DNA from: Selaginella tamariscina
Lineage: Eukaryota; Streptophyta; Lycopodiopsida; Selaginellales; Selaginellaceae
Direction: 5' to 3'
Length of the DNA stretch: 64,000 nt
Assembly (NCBI GenBank): GCA_003024785.1
Contig: PUQB01000010.1
Coordinates: 437,456-501,455, forward strand
In this document: one piece after another, positions 1-11,159 of the stretch
Layout: each line of letters opens with the position of its first letter
How positions within the stretch are numbered: the stretch's first letter is position 1
Position numbers and translations under genes: made by a program
Notes under the pieces: model-generated
Told to the model about the DNA's origin: nothing
Database searches by the model: none
The model's input: only the letters and a program-made list of their open reading frames with translations

Positions 1-114
1 GTTGTTGACTCGAGCAAAGTTGGGATAACACTCTAATGGAATAGTGCTTTTGATATGGGGTAACTCAAAATGAGTGATGCCCGAGAGCTCTTTGAGAATC
101 TTATCACTAACCAT
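1..114 (-). CDS. MTPSL terpene synthase copy A, N-terminal fragment (cut by window edge)
   Basis: The minus strand reads from an ATG at 112-114 to the left edge with no stop. The peptide opens MVSDKILKELSGITHFEL and is nearly identical to the start of the two longer copies at 1950-3105 and 45182-46320, which carry the terpene synthase motifs. The rest of this copy lies outside the window, so it cannot be judged intact or broken. The start is chosen because all three copies share an ATG at this point, followed upstream by the same non-coding sequence. This copy has lost most of the long AT-rich block that follows the other copies upstream. Confidence 0.7.
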   Translation of the reverse strand, partial: MVSDKILKELSGITHFELPHIKSTIPLECYPNFARVNN

Positions 115-448
115 CTATGTGTCTTTGTAATTTTTCTGATATATGTGGTGTTATTGACATTGAGTTTTATAGGCGACGGACACAATTATTTGTATTTGAG
201 ACACGCATTTTTAGTGCTGTCCTTAAAGTTTTCTTTGTAAAAAAGGAACAGTGCCAACGTACGTTCATTGACAAAAAAACATTATGAGAATCTTATCACT
301 AGCCATCTATGTAATTTTTCTGATATACGTGGTGTTATTGACATTAAAGTTTATAGGCGACGGACACAATTATTTGTATTCGAAACATGCATTTTTGTGT
401 TGTCCTTGAACACTGCCAACGTGCGTTCGTTGACAAAAGAACATTATG
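93..448. repeat. Tandem duplication across the start of MTPSL copy A
   Basis: The 192-bp unit at 93-284 is repeated at 285-448, the second unit being somewhat shorter. Both begin TGAGAATCTTATCACTA, contain the start-codon region and the stretch TATAGGCGACGGACACAAT, and end in ACATTATG. Copy C has a single unit at the same place (46300-46490), so this is a local duplication in copy A. It puts a second copy of the start region upstream of the real one. Confidence 0.75.
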
Positions 449-1949
449 TTCTTTGTTTGCAATATGTAATTTAATAGTTTACTATTAGTTTCAACCTTAA
501 TAAATTAAATGAATAATCATTACACGTCAAGAGGTAAAGAACAGGAATAAAATTTGTGAATATTCACTGTGGTATATCCAACGGTTTACAAAAATTCTAA
601 TATAAAATATTCACTTTATATAATTTCATACATTTGTGTTGCATTTAATAAACATTATGGTAAGGTAATGGATATGACCTAACTTTCCACCGGGCCTTTT
701 TCAATATTCAGGTGAATTAATAAAGAATTAAAATAAAGTCACACATTTATATGCATTGTAAAGTTCATGTGATAAATTTCTTTATACGGTAGACTTGATA
801 GTGTTGACTGGGTCGTGCGAAATTATTCAAAACATATATTTAAAGAATTTCATTACAATTTAAGAAATTAGTTTGGCACACTTAAATATTCATAAATAGG
901 CATACAACGTTAATATTAAGGTGCATTATTTAGAAAACTAATTAATGTCCTTGGCAATGAAGAGAGCACCATAAATTTCTTAATATAGAGGATATTTATT
1001 CAATTTTTATTGACACTAAGGACTATTTAAAAAATCTCTTAATGTTGAAGATCTTTGGTTAATATCTTTGACATTGAGGATTATGTAGAAAATTCTTTTT
1101 TTTCCTCCATAACGAGGACTATGTAAAAAATTTTCCTTTTCCTCGGCACCAAGGATTATATCAAAATTCCTCAATGTTAAGGATTTTCTATGTAGTTCTC
1201 ATAAATGTTTATTAATCTTTTTAATAATCAATATTGTTTGACTTTAGATTTATATATTTATGTAGTGTGTTGGTTTGTGTTTAGTAGTGATGATATGAAA
1301 CGGATATCATGAATGTATTTTAAACACATAGATGTATAAACAAACACCATGGTTAAGAATATTAATATAGAAATGGAAAATACTAGTAACTGAATTTAAA
1401 ATGCATTGCACTGTAATGTACTTAATTCCTTTTTAAATATAGGCACTGGGTCTATGAATGGGTATTAGGAAAATGATTTCGGTTCGGTTCGAGGTTGTAA
1501 TGGGGAAGAATGTTTTCAGACATAAACAAAATGCAATATAATGTGTGCAATTGTTTATGCCCATAAGAATTTATGGTACGGAGGTGCACAGCGCGAATTC
1601 ACCCCGCAGGTCAAAATACAACTTTGGATTTTAGACTTAAATAAATGTAATTTAAAAAGGTTATATTTTCAATTTTAATAAATTAACTTATGAATCTTTT
1701 AAAATTCATCATAATTCATTATGAATTTTAATTTCATTAGTGTCGATGTACCTCCTCAACCTTTAACACTCTAACCTAGTTCACAACATTTTGGTTTTAA
1801 TATATAAAATCTGTAAAGTATATCTTATGGCATATGCTTGATGTATTTATCTCATCGATGGACATGAACATGGACCTGATCTCTTTCTTATTTTATATTT
1901 GTAAAGTCAATCACTTTATTTAGCCAACTTCAATGAAAACACAAAGCTA
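449..1949. other. Intergenic DNA: upstream flank of copy A, then 3' flank of MTPSL copy B
   Basis: No gene is visible. About 500-640 matches upstream flank of the other copies (for example 46560-46690), including the run GTGAATATTCACTGTGGT. From about 690 to 1930 the sequence follows 43250-45180. Both carry clustered repeats of the type 'cctcagcac(t/c)aaggatctttg' and 'gactatgtagaaaattc' (about 950-1200 here, 43560-43760 there). This makes the segment the downstream flank of copy B and part of the tandem unit. Confidence 0.6.
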
Positions 1950-3105
1950 TTATGATGTGATCAGAAAAGGATGTGAATAGTGGCATTCCTGAAGCTGAAG
2001 AACAATGGTAGCCTCAGGATGTAGCAACCAGGTTCCGTGAAACGGCTTGCCGGTTATGAGAGGATTATTATATCCATGGTACCGCCCGGTGATGAAACTC
2101 CACCTCAGGTTGCCAGAAGCAGCCAAGGGCATGGCTTGTACAAATTTGAGCAAATCTTTCTTCCCTTTCATACGTGCTCTCTCAACAAGTCTCTTCTGCA
2201 GCTTCCATATATTGGCTTCAGTTTCCAGAATCATGTCGCACACTCTGCTGACTGCTGCCTGGAGACTAAGGCCATGGTTAATAAGCACAGAAACCCAGTT
2301 GAAGTAGTACATTTTGCTATACAGCTCCTTCCTAAAAGAGAACAAGTCGTTTGTGAGTGCACAGTGATCAGAAATGGCGTCCATCAAGTCGATGAAATCT
2401 GAACACTCGTAATCTTCTTTGTCCAGCTTGACTCCAAGCAGAACTCGCCAACTAAGAGTGCTAGGCCATCTGTAAAAATAGTTCTTCGTCGCATGGTGCG
2501 ATATGTCTCTGGATCTGGAATGTCGTCCTTGAGACTGTGGTTTTCAACCTCTTCATTCAAGACCATGCTGACAAAAGTAACGAGAGCTCTGTGGTAGCGC
2601 TGGAATAATTCTGGTGACATCTGACGTCTGAAATCACAGTGTACCTCTCGGAAGAACAGCCACTCGCGAGGATATTGAAATCCTCCCCCTGTAAATTCAA
2701 GTAACTTTCCCTCTAAAATGTATAATACACATGTACCTGTGTTGCAAGACTCGTCATAGGCATCATTCACTAGCAACCACAGCAAATGCTTTGCAAGTCG
2801 AGGTTGAGACTCGAATACATCATCGATCATGAACACAGCCAGCATGTTTTTGCTGGCGAGGATCATTCGATTATCATCTTCTCCTCTTGGAATCATGAGA
2901 CTTCCACACATGACCAGTCTGGACTGGATGAACTTCAATTTAGCTTTGCTATCGGTTATCCTCAGCACCTCCATAGCCCGCTGGTTGGCCTCATTGTTGA
3001 CTCGAGCGAAGTTGGGATAAAACTCGAATGGATAGTGCTTTTGATACGGGGTAACTCAAAGTGAGTTATGCCCGAGAGCTCTTTGAGAATCTTACCACTA
3101 GCCAT
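1950..3105 (-). pseudogene. Microbial terpene synthase-like (MTPSL) pseudogene, copy B
   Basis: Class I terpene cyclase of the microbial type found in non-seed plants, which would ionise a prenyl diphosphate to make a volatile or defence terpene. Read on the minus strand from the ATG at 3103-3105 to a TAA at 1950-1952, about 370 residues. Visible motifs: FMIDDVFES (aspartate-rich metal site, reading about 2806-2832), LTNDLFSFRKE (NSE/DTE metal triad, N-D-x-x-S-x-x-x-E, about 2330-2362) and GRYHGY near the C-terminus (RY-type diphosphate-binding motif). It lacks the plant alpha/beta-domain architecture, as expected for MTPSL. A 1-nt loss about 50 residues after the start (in actatccattcg; copy C reads intact there) and further frame changes near 2384-2470 break the frame. 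Its paralogue is at 45182-46320. Family assignment is from motifs only; the product is unknown. Confidence 0.8.
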
Positions 3106-5431
3106 CTATGTAATTTTTCTGATATTTGTGGTGTTATTGACATTGAGTTTTATAGGCGACGGACACAATTATTTGTATTCGAGACACGCACATGCTGAGA
3201 AGTTTTCTTTGTAAAAAAGGAAAGTATTCTCACTCGCCAACAAAAGAAACAGTATCGTCGATAAAGGAACAGTATTTGGGTTTAGCATCTTAAATCCTAA
3301 ACCCTAGACTAATACATAGGCGATTATGATATGTGATACAGAACGCTACCCCAGAATTCATGGAGTTATAACTAAGTTTTAAATAAAGTTTTATATGTAA
3401 GATTATTGTTCTTTCTTTTTTTTAATTTGTACATGTAATTAATTCTGTAATGAAATTGTTATATTCACTTACATAATATGGGACTTTCAAGTTATATTCC
3501 AAGAGAATTATCATTCCTTTATAGAAGTTCTTATATAGGACTTTATTTATAAATTTAACAAAATTTAAACACAAATAATATTATTAATTAAATACTTTAT
3601 GAGTTAATATATCAAACCCCAAAATTACATTTTTCGAACCCCAGGTTTCAAAATTAAAAGCTATTTTCTTAAAATAATTTATTTAAAGCACTCACATTTT
3701 GAACCTCAAAGTTATTTTATTACAAAAATTTATATTTACATCAAATACGTATATACACACAAATATTGGAAACGAAAGAAATAAATAAGAACTTCGACAA
3801 AATAGTGCATAATTTCAGTATATACTAGAATCTTATATCATAGAAAGTTAAAACAAAATAATATTATTATATATTAATAGTATAACATAATTAAGGAGAT
3901 AAATAAGAAGCACTAAAAATATTAAAATACTTTATGAGTTATTACATTTTTAATTAGCATTTGTAAACCAAAAAGAGTTAGAAATTAAAGAGTTTATAGA
4001 TTGAGAAAACCACATCACACAAACGCATATATACACATAATTCAAATATGTATATATATTATTTATTTTATCCTTTTTTATAATATCATATTTGTATTGA
4101 TTTTTGTTTTCTTTAATTGTATTTTATGTTTCATGTTTTTGAAATCTTTTCTAAAAAATTGTAATTTATATACCACTATTTTGTATACTTTGTATAAACC
4201 TATACTTTTTCACTTCAATATTAATTTATTATTTTTCTCTACAAATTATTATAAGTAGAAGTACATCTCTTTTTAAATTAGTATATAGACAAGGCATTTT
4301 ATGTTATGCAAATATATATCATAGCAACAATTAAACAATCCAAACGTGAGAAAGTTCATGTTTGATTATTTTAAACCCTAGAAATCCTAAACATGTGTAT
4401 TTAAGTTAAACCTTATTTTTAAAGTATATCACTTTTTCGTTCTTATTAGTTATTTTCTTTTACCACATTTATAACTCAAAGTAATTTATCATTTTGATTT
4501 ATATGGATGTACCAAAAATGTTCATCAACTTATCATACTCATTTACAAAACCTTTAATACAAAACCTATGACATTTATTAATAGCCTTTCACATTATATA
4601 CAAAAACTCAATTCACATTAAATGTACTGAATTACTTTAACCATTTTGAGAGTTTCAACCTCTTTAATTACTTTATGTATTTGTTATTACAACCGTTAAT
4701 CGTATTTCTTGATTACTTGAGTATTCATGTTTTAATAAATATAAAATTATAAATGAATATGACCATGATGATGATAAGCAATTTTTTTAATATTAATTAA
4801 TTGTATATGACAATATTATAACCATACCATGACCAACCTTTAAGAACCATTTCAAGTAAAGATTTTACTTTATATATAGTATCATTAGAATTAAGTTGTT
4901 CTAAATGCATAAGAAACAAAATTTAAAATATGCTCAAATAGGGTGATAACAAGATATTTTAAATTAATATGTAATACGCTTGTGTGGAGATGACTTGGCA
5001 TGGAAATTATGTTAAAAGCTTCTTAATTTAGGATTCTTAAAGTCATGCATTTAAATTCAGCTAGTTCATGCGTTTAAATCTAGTTGGTTCGTAGGTATGA
5101 AAGTGAGCAAACATAAAGCATTGCCATTTTCCTAAAGGTGAAGATGTCATTTCTTAGATAAATAGCAAGAAGGCTTAAGAATGATCCATCTCATAAATTC
5201 AATATATATTAAAAGTTGATTGTATTCTTTTATAAAGGATTATATGATTTGGAATGGCAGAGTTGCAAGTATGGAACTTGTCCTGAAAAAAACTTGGAAG
5301 GTGCATGAATTTGAGTACAGAAAAGGATTTGGTTGATTGGGTTTATAACAAGAAGAAAGATGGTTAATGAAAAAGATTGGGAAAACATTAGGTGTGGGAA
5401 ACGATTTAGTGATGAGGGTTTACGTAACCTT
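3106..5431. repeat. AT-rich duplicated block, copy 1
   Basis: A long AT-rich non-coding stretch repeated at 32330-34700 and 46320-48930, and in part at 42515-43250. Landmarks in order: TTAAATCCTAAACCCTA near 3290 (32490 in copy 2), 'caagttatattccaagagaat' near 3488, 'aataatattattatatattaatag' near 3856, and 'gatttatatggatgtacc' near 4494. The end of the block (5000-5430) contains a degenerate ORF-like stretch also seen at 34290-34690 and 48560-48930. No terminal repeats or transposase were found, so the block looks like the upstream flank of the MTPSL gene copied with it. Confidence 0.65.
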
Positions 5432-5541
5432 GGCTAGAAGGGAGTTCCATAACCTTCGAAAAGTCCTGTATAAGAACTTTGAAAAAAAACTTCCTTCTAG
5501 CTGAAGGAATGATCATGGGCACAGGGCTGAGCTTCTGTCTT
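5432..5541 (+). pseudogene. Fragment of a Crinkler-like NTPase gene
   Basis: The plus strand reads a short peptide including RTLKKNFLL, then EGMIMGTGLSF and a stop. The GTGLSF box with its surrounding 25 nt (gatcatgggcacagggctgagcttc type) matches the larger Crinkler-like gene at 38480-38510, where the peptide is VVILGTGLSFLRLEES. This is a gene scrap of about 110 bp, bounded on the left by the AT-rich block and on the right by truncated chromovirus integrase. It is too short to date or to assign to a specific paralogue. Confidence 0.55.
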
Positions 5542-6327
5542 ATGTAGTGCGATAGAAACTTCCTTGAAAGCATCGTTAGAACCTTCAGGTTTTTGGTACT
5601 CAACAATACCATATCCCCAACCTAATACTCTATATTTTGCCAATGCTTATCGTACTACTGACGATACCTTTCCTATGCCGTAGCCATCGCTTGACGAGCA
5701 GCTTCTTATATCTGATATAACTGTCCAATGAACTCTACTACAAAGGGAACTCGATTGACATCGTCTTTCGGTAACACCATACTCTGAGGAATATCACCCT
5801 TATTCTCAGTTAACACTTCCATCGGGCTACACCCGATCGAGTGTGTGTTGAGTTATTGTAACATATCTCAACCATATTCAAGTGTTCAACCCAATCAAGT
5901 TGATCACCTTGAATATAGCATATGAGATAGTCCTCAACTTTGCCGATTCACCCTCTCCGTTTACAAATGGTAAGCCGTATTGAACCTCAACATCGTACCA
6001 AACTATTTAAATAATGTCCCTCAAAACTTTCCTGTAAATTGAGGATCTCGATCTGAGATCATGGTTTCTGGTAGTCTGCGTACTCTTACGACCTCATGGA
6101 AAAATAACTTTGCTACTTGTTTTGTATTCACTGTTTCTACAGTTGGAACAAAATGAGAAACCTTTGAAAACCAATCGACCACCACCATGAGGGCTTTGAA
6201 ACCACAAGATTTTAGCAATCCCATGATACAGTCCAAAGTAACACTTTAAAATGGCCGCTCTGGAATCGATATACATTGCAACTTCCCAGTTCATTTTTTG
6301 TAATTGACTTTTCACTTGTTGACATGT
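5542..6327 (-). mobile_element. Chromovirus CHR-1, integrase core and C-terminal part (degenerate)
   Basis: Minus-strand Ty3/gypsy integrase. Fragments include MVVVDWFSKVSHFVP, FFHEVVRVRRLPETMISDRD and GDMVLLSTKNLK. The same order occurs on the plus strand of CHR-2 at about 20300-21000. The element is truncated at 5541, before any chromodomain. Its upstream half does not continue to the right as expected: the preceding integrase and RNase H part lies at 16318-17226 in plus orientation, displaced by the insertion of TAT-1 and a later inversion. Several stops and frameshifts; not functional. Confidence 0.8.
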
Positions 6328-6332
6328 GGGGC
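6328..6332. other. Target-site duplication of TAT-1, right copy
   Basis: GGGGC here (GCCCC on the minus strand) directly abuts the LTR end. The other copy is GCCTT at 17222-17226. The uninterrupted chromovirus CHR-2 reads acatgccccacatg at the same place (about 20299-20312), so the original target was GCCCC and the left copy carries two C-to-T changes. A 5-bp duplication is usual for Ty3/gypsy integration. Confidence 0.6.
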
Positions 6333-7010
6333 TGGTAGTCAGGGACTCCACAAGCCAAATGTGGTGCTTCTCAAGAAGCCTTAGTGATCGCCAGGATGCT
6401 GTGGAGAGCGTCCAACTCCAGAGGTCTGAACCGGCAAGCCGGCCTTACCTCAGAAGTACTGGAAGGTGTTGGATGGCCTCTACCTGGACGCCGCGAGGGT
6501 CCGTGTATAGGGTAGGGGAGTTCTACTATGGTGGTTTGGCAGAGAGCGTTGGTCAGCCTAAGAGTGGGACAAGCGGGAAATCCCCGCTTGTAAGGTGAAT
6601 AGAAGGAGTATGGATATATTATATTGCTTGTCTGAGTACAAACTATCTCCAACAGAGGAGCAAGATACAAGACGCAGACTTGACTCCCAAAAGACCCCGA
6701 CCCACTACCAGCCTTCCTGCTTATATAGTGGGTTATCTAGCGCTGGACCCTAGGTACAGGTGGCACCTTCCTACTAGTCTGCCGCCTTGTGATAGAGTCC
6801 TATTTGTCTCATTTATGCGCCTCTCTCACGCGTGCTGTCCTATGTACCCTAGGTAGTTGGTCCGGACGAGCAGATCTACACCTGGTTACGCCGCCGCTTG
6901 ACATCTGTTGCCATCAGTTTGTACCTGCGGTACCTTCCTTATCCGGCGCTTTGTCCTGTCGCTCGTCCGTGCTAGCTGGCCGTTTAACGGTGTCTGACCA
7001 CCGTCAACCA
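6333..7010 (-). repeat. TAT-1 long terminal repeat, outer 3' LTR (LTR1)
   Basis: On the minus strand it starts TGGTTGACGGTGG and ends CTACCA, so the ends form TGGT/ACCA inverted repeats. It is about 678 bp and closely similar to 7219-7917 and 17227-17900. A TATA-like motif (tatataagcagg on the minus strand) sits near 6718-6730. The right neighbour is a 208-bp scrap of element interior, then a second LTR. Confidence 0.8.
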
Positions 7011-7218
7011 GATGCCCGGACTTATTTGTTGGCACGTCCTCGGGCCATGTGCTCTAGACATCCACCCCTTGGAGCTCCCAGTACATGGCGATTTCGTTCT
7101 CCGTTGCGGCTAGCATGGTCTTCAGTGTGGTGATGGTCGCCTCCTGTAGCGCGATCACCCTCCAGAGCTTTGCCTCGAACCCTGCTTGTTGCTCCGGAAC
7201 CTGCTTGAGCTGACCCTC
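7011..7218 (-). mobile_element. Internal remnant between two TAT-1 LTRs
   Basis: 208 bp that repeat the last part of the element interior at 7918-8125: the C-terminus of the post-integrase ORF and the stretch aacaaataagtcc before the LTR. On the minus strand it reads coiled-coil-like sequence ending MYWELQGVDV and a stop. Together with the two flanking LTRs it looks like an element with almost its whole interior deleted, sharing its 5' LTR with the full copy's 3' LTR. Confidence 0.7.
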
Positions 7219-7917
7219 TGGTCGTCGGGGACTCCGCATGCTAGATGTGGTGCTTCTCAGGAAGCTGCAATGGTCGCCAGGACGCTGTTGAGAGCGTCCA
7301 ACTCCGGGGGTTCGGACCGGCAAGTTAGGCCTTACCTCAGGAGTAGTGGAAGGTATTGGATGGCCTCTACCCGGACGCCGCGAGGGCCCGTGTACAGGTA
7401 GGGGAAGTTCTACTGCAGGGACTTGGCAGAGAGTGTTGTGAGCCCAGGAGTAGGGCAAGCGGGGAACGCCCGCTTGTAAGGTGAATAGAAGGAAAATGGA
7501 TATATATATATATTGACTGTCCGAGTATAAACTATCTCCAATAGAGGAGCAAGATATAAGACGCAGACTTGACTCCTAAAGACCCCGACCCACTACCCAC
7601 CTTCCTGCTTATATAGTGGGTTACCTAACGCTAGACCCTAGGTACAGGTGGCACCCTCCTACTGGTCTGCCGCCATGTGATAGAGTCCTGCCTGTCACAT
7701 TTATGTGCCTCCCTCATGCGTGCTATCCTACGTACCTAGGGTAGTTGGTTTGGACGACGGTTGGATCTACGCCTAGTTACACCGCCGCCTAACATTGGTC
7801 GCTATCAGTTCATACCTAAAGTACCTCCCTTATCCGGTGCTTCGTCCCATCGCTCGTCTGTGTTGGTTGACATCCCCGCCGGCTGGCCGTGTGACGGTGT
7901 CGGACCATCGTCAACCA
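7219..7917 (-). repeat. TAT-1 long terminal repeat, inner LTR (LTR2)
   Basis: About 699 bp, same ends and orientation as LTR1. It is the 3' LTR of the full element to its right and at the same time the 5' LTR of the deletion derivative to its left. A short (TA)n run lies near 7500-7512. Confidence 0.8.
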
Positions 7918-7960
7918 GATGCCTGGACTTATTTGTTGGCACGTCCTTGGGCCATGTGCT

Positions 7961-9511
7961 TTAGGCATCTGCCCCCTGGAGCTCCCGGTACATGGCGATT
8001 TCGTTCTCTGTTGCAGCTAGCGTGGTCTTTAGTGTGGTGATGGTCACCTCCCGTAGCGCGATCACCCTCTAGAGCCTTGCCTCAGCCCTGCCTATTGCTC
8101 CCGAACCTGCTTGAGCTGACCCTTCAAGTCCTATGCCTGTTCTCGTGAGTGTTGCAACTCCTGTTCCCTTGCCACGAGGAGTTGGGCCTGTAGCTAGGTG
8201 TGTACCTCTAGCTCCCTGATGGTCCGTGCCGAGTCCTATGGGTCTTCGACTTTTCGGCGCTCCGCGAGTGGGGAGACGGTTACAAAGCTCCATACTACTC
8301 GGGTGTGGGTCTCTCTGAGGAAGATGCGGGGATGATTTCGAGCTTGGCTGGAGACTCGGTGCAGCTCTTCTTTGGCTGTGGCCAGCTCTTGGTGAACCCG
8401 GTTGAGCTCTGCTTTGTGCTGCTCAAGTGTGGATCCAAGCTCAAAAACTGTCGCTCCTTCTTCGTCGTGACCTGCTCAAACTCTCGTCCTAGTTGGTCGT
8501 GGAGCTTTTGGATGTGGTCATACTTGATTTGTAGCTGATCCAAGCTGTCGATTAACTGTTGACACGTCTCCTCAGCTTGCTTCCTCCCGGCTTCTGCGAT
8601 GTCCCAAAGGTGGACTCCCTTGATAAGCTGGTCCGAGTACTCCCAGACCTCCTTTTGAGCGGTTCGGTAGTTGTCCGTGAGCTCCTGTATTATTGCGTCG
8701 TGCTCTGCGGTAACCCCGGGAGATCCAACCCATTGTACACTGCTATGGCCCGTGGTGGAGGCCCTTCGATCCTTTCCTTGCGGTCCTCTTCCCCTGCAGG
8801 GGAGTCTTCTCTCGCACATTTCCGCGAAGACTCTAGAGTGTCCGGCTGTTTCCCTTCTTCGGTTTGGCTAGGACCCGCCTGTTCCCCTGCCCCCGATTCC
8901 CCAATGGCATCTGAGTAGAACTGCTTCGGTAGGGGAATGAGCTTCGGTTGATGATCTAGGCGATCATCACGCTAAGGTGGCCTGCCGTTGTGAGCCTTTG
9001 TTCGGTTCCCTTCCGGATCCCGTTGATGCCGCGGGTCAGGGCTGGTATCATGTAGTGCCTGAGGTAGTCCGCCCAGTCCACTATGACTCCTTCCCAGGCA
9101 CTGCAAAGGGCGCTCGCCAGTTGCGTGGCAACCCGCCTCTCTGTTCTTCCGGTGAACATAAACACCGTAAGCGCCAGGAACTCGTCCACTTTGTCCCCTT
9201 CCTGTATGGAGAGTTGGGACATCGCGATTTCATCCCGTTTGGTGGGGAACCACTAGCGTTTGAGTTCCCCAGGTCGTCCAGGAGTGTGCCGTTTTCCGGT
9301 AGATAGAACATTGTGGCTAGCTTGTTGAGATCGATGTAGAAGCTCGCAGAGCCGTAATCTGAATTGCAGCTCCTCTCACTTGGTTTTCCTCGTCTCCAGC
9401 TGTACAGTCTGGATGAAATGGCTGGCCGCGCTGCGAATCTGGGCTTCTCCACTTCTCCCCACGGGGATCAAAAAGTCCAAGCAGTCGCATCTTCTTCCGC
9501 ACCCTCCGCAC
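7961..9511 (-). pseudogene. TAT-1 additional ORF after integrase (coiled-coil protein, function unknown)
   Basis: A sense-strand reading region between integrase and 3' LTR, broken into several frames. The upstream part reads RLLGLFDP and FYIDLNKLATMFYLPENGT; the middle reads SIQEGDKVDEFLALTVFMFT and WADYLRHYMIPAL. The downstream half is charged and heptad-rich: EHDAIIQELTDNYRTAQKEV, then AEETCQQLIDSLDQLQIKYD, as expected for a long coiled coil. The same sequence in diverged form (EHDAIIAKLTK, LDKLQERYDGL) occurs in TAT-2 at 36142-37345, so it is a standing part of this family. Extra ORFs at this place are known in Tat-lineage elements, but I do not recognise this protein. The stop is TAA at 7961-7963. 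Confidence 0.6.
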
Positions 9512-10254
9512 GTTGGGTTTGTTAATTAACTCCTAAAATTGGAGAACCTAGGGGCACGAGCGCCAGCTCCTATCCTGGCCCTCGTACCGCACCGGGCGTG
9601 TTGGATGGTCACCGGCTTATTCTGCGTGGTCCACTCCATCATCTTTACTGCTGGGGAATGGTCGATTTCCTGTGAAAAGTGGTGTGCCCTGGCTCACCCA
9701 TTGTTGTCTTTTCCGAAGATGGTTGCCTACGTGGCAGCCTACCTCGCTGAATACGCTCGATGCATCCTTATGCACCATAATCAGGGCATTAATGGTGCTG
9801 CCTGCCATTATTGCCTCGTTTTACATGCTCACGCGTGGTGGTCCACCTCGTGAACCATGTGACCTTGTGAGCTGGCCACTCGTGTGGGACTGGAGTCCCC
9901 GCTCTCCAGTTGAGTGCCCTTTCCCCCGGTTCTTAACGCCACTACTCCAGTCGTGCCTTCGCCCCAAAGGCCCGTGGGGTTTACCTCTCTCTCTTGTTTC
10001 CCCAAGCAAGGGTTCTTGTTGAGTGAATGTATGGCTTGAGATGGTTGCCGTTAACCTTCTGTTGTAATGACTGCCCATTGGCCCCTAGGAGAATCGTGCC
10101 ATTGTCGAAGGTTTTTAGCACCTCATATGGTCCTTTCCATCTTGGCCAGAATTTGCCTTTCCGGAGTGCCTGTGGTTTCTTGAACCACCATACCCACTGT
10201 CCTGGTTTATATTCTCAGGAGTTTCTTTTTCCTGTCTCTAGCTTGTTTAGTCTG
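9512..10254 (-). mobile_element. TAT-1 region between integrase and the additional ORF
   Basis: Minus-strand sequence continuous with the integrase C-terminal part, then a GC-rich linker. Only short frames are open (for example a stretch starting MGSHYNRRL at 10078). I see no separate domain here. Confidence 0.4.
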
Positions 10255-11159
10255 CTATTGTCGATTTCTCTCGTCAACTGTGCTAAGAAATCGTACTTCG
10301 TCCAATTGTTCCAGTTGTTCCAATCTTTTTCGCGCAGCCGCTGGTTTGTCTATGATCCTGTGGTCCAGGCTTGTCCGTAAGCTGGGTATGGTGAACTCCC
10401 ATGGCATGATGGCCTCCAGACCATAGGCTAGTTGGAAGGGTGTTGTTCCCATTGCGGTTTTGAAGGATGTCCGGTACGCCCATAAACCGATGGTAGCATT
10501 TCTTCCCAACGCCTAGGTTCCATGTGGCAAAGCTTCCTCAAGATGGTGACCAGCACCTTGTTTGTGCTCGGCCTGTCCATTCCCCTGTGGATAGTAGGCT
10601 GTTGACGTGCAATGCTTGATGACAAATGCCTTGACCAATTCTCGACTATCTCGTTGATAAAGTGGCTCCCCTGGTCTGACACCAGCTCCAGCGAGCATCT
10701 GAACCGTGTTAGAATGTTTGTATAGATGAACCTTGCTATCTATCCTGTCGTTGCCTCCTTGAGTGCCTTTGCTTCTACCCATTTTGTGGCGTAGTCCGTT
10801 GCCACTACGATGTACCTGGAGTGTGTCGTGTGGGCCCTTGGGTTGATAGGTCCTACGAAGTCCAGGCCTCACTTCTCAAATGCCGCCATTCCTGCTGGGG
10901 GTGGTACTTCATGCCTTGGCCTACCGTGGGTTTGCCTATTCGTTGACAATCGGTACAGCTCCTTGCTACCTTGGTGGCATCTCGGAAGATTGTTGGCCAC
11001 CAGAGTCCGGTCTGTAGGATCTTCCTGGCTGTTTTGTCTCCCCCGAAGTGTCCTGCCCCGGTCTACGTGAGCTGCCTTGACAATCTCGGGAATTTCCCAG
11101 GTCAGTGGGCATCTCCGGAGTAATGTCATCCCTCCCTCGCTTGTAGAGCTGATCCCCAA
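10255..11159 (-). pseudogene. TAT-1 integrase (degenerate)
   Basis: DDE-type integrase that would insert the element's cDNA into the genome. On the minus strand, in three interleaved frames: a zinc-binding end CTDCQRIGKP (about 10950), a core with LVSDQGSHFINEIVENW (about 10630-10680, second catalytic Asp in SDQGSHF), STAYYPQGNGQAEH (third catalytic region, Asn-Gly-Gln-Ala-Glu) and a C-terminal part AMGTTPFQLAYGLEAIMP. The order matches Ty3/gypsy pol. Frameshifts separate the pieces, so no intact protein is coded. Confidence 0.75.

Noticed and set aside
3285..3310. Interstitial telomere repeat (cctaaaccctaga; also near 32490 and 46875)
   Set aside because: Only one or two units in each block copy, inherited with the duplication. 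Not a telomere array.
4001..4258. Hydrophobic 85-codon frame
   Set aside because: AT-rich sequence gives Phe/Ile/Leu-rich frames by composition. The same block in the other copies is not open.
6371..9850. Long open frames on the plus strand across the TAT-1 LTRs and additional ORF
   Set aside because: They are shadows in GC-rich sequence. The minus-strand frames carry the family similarity.
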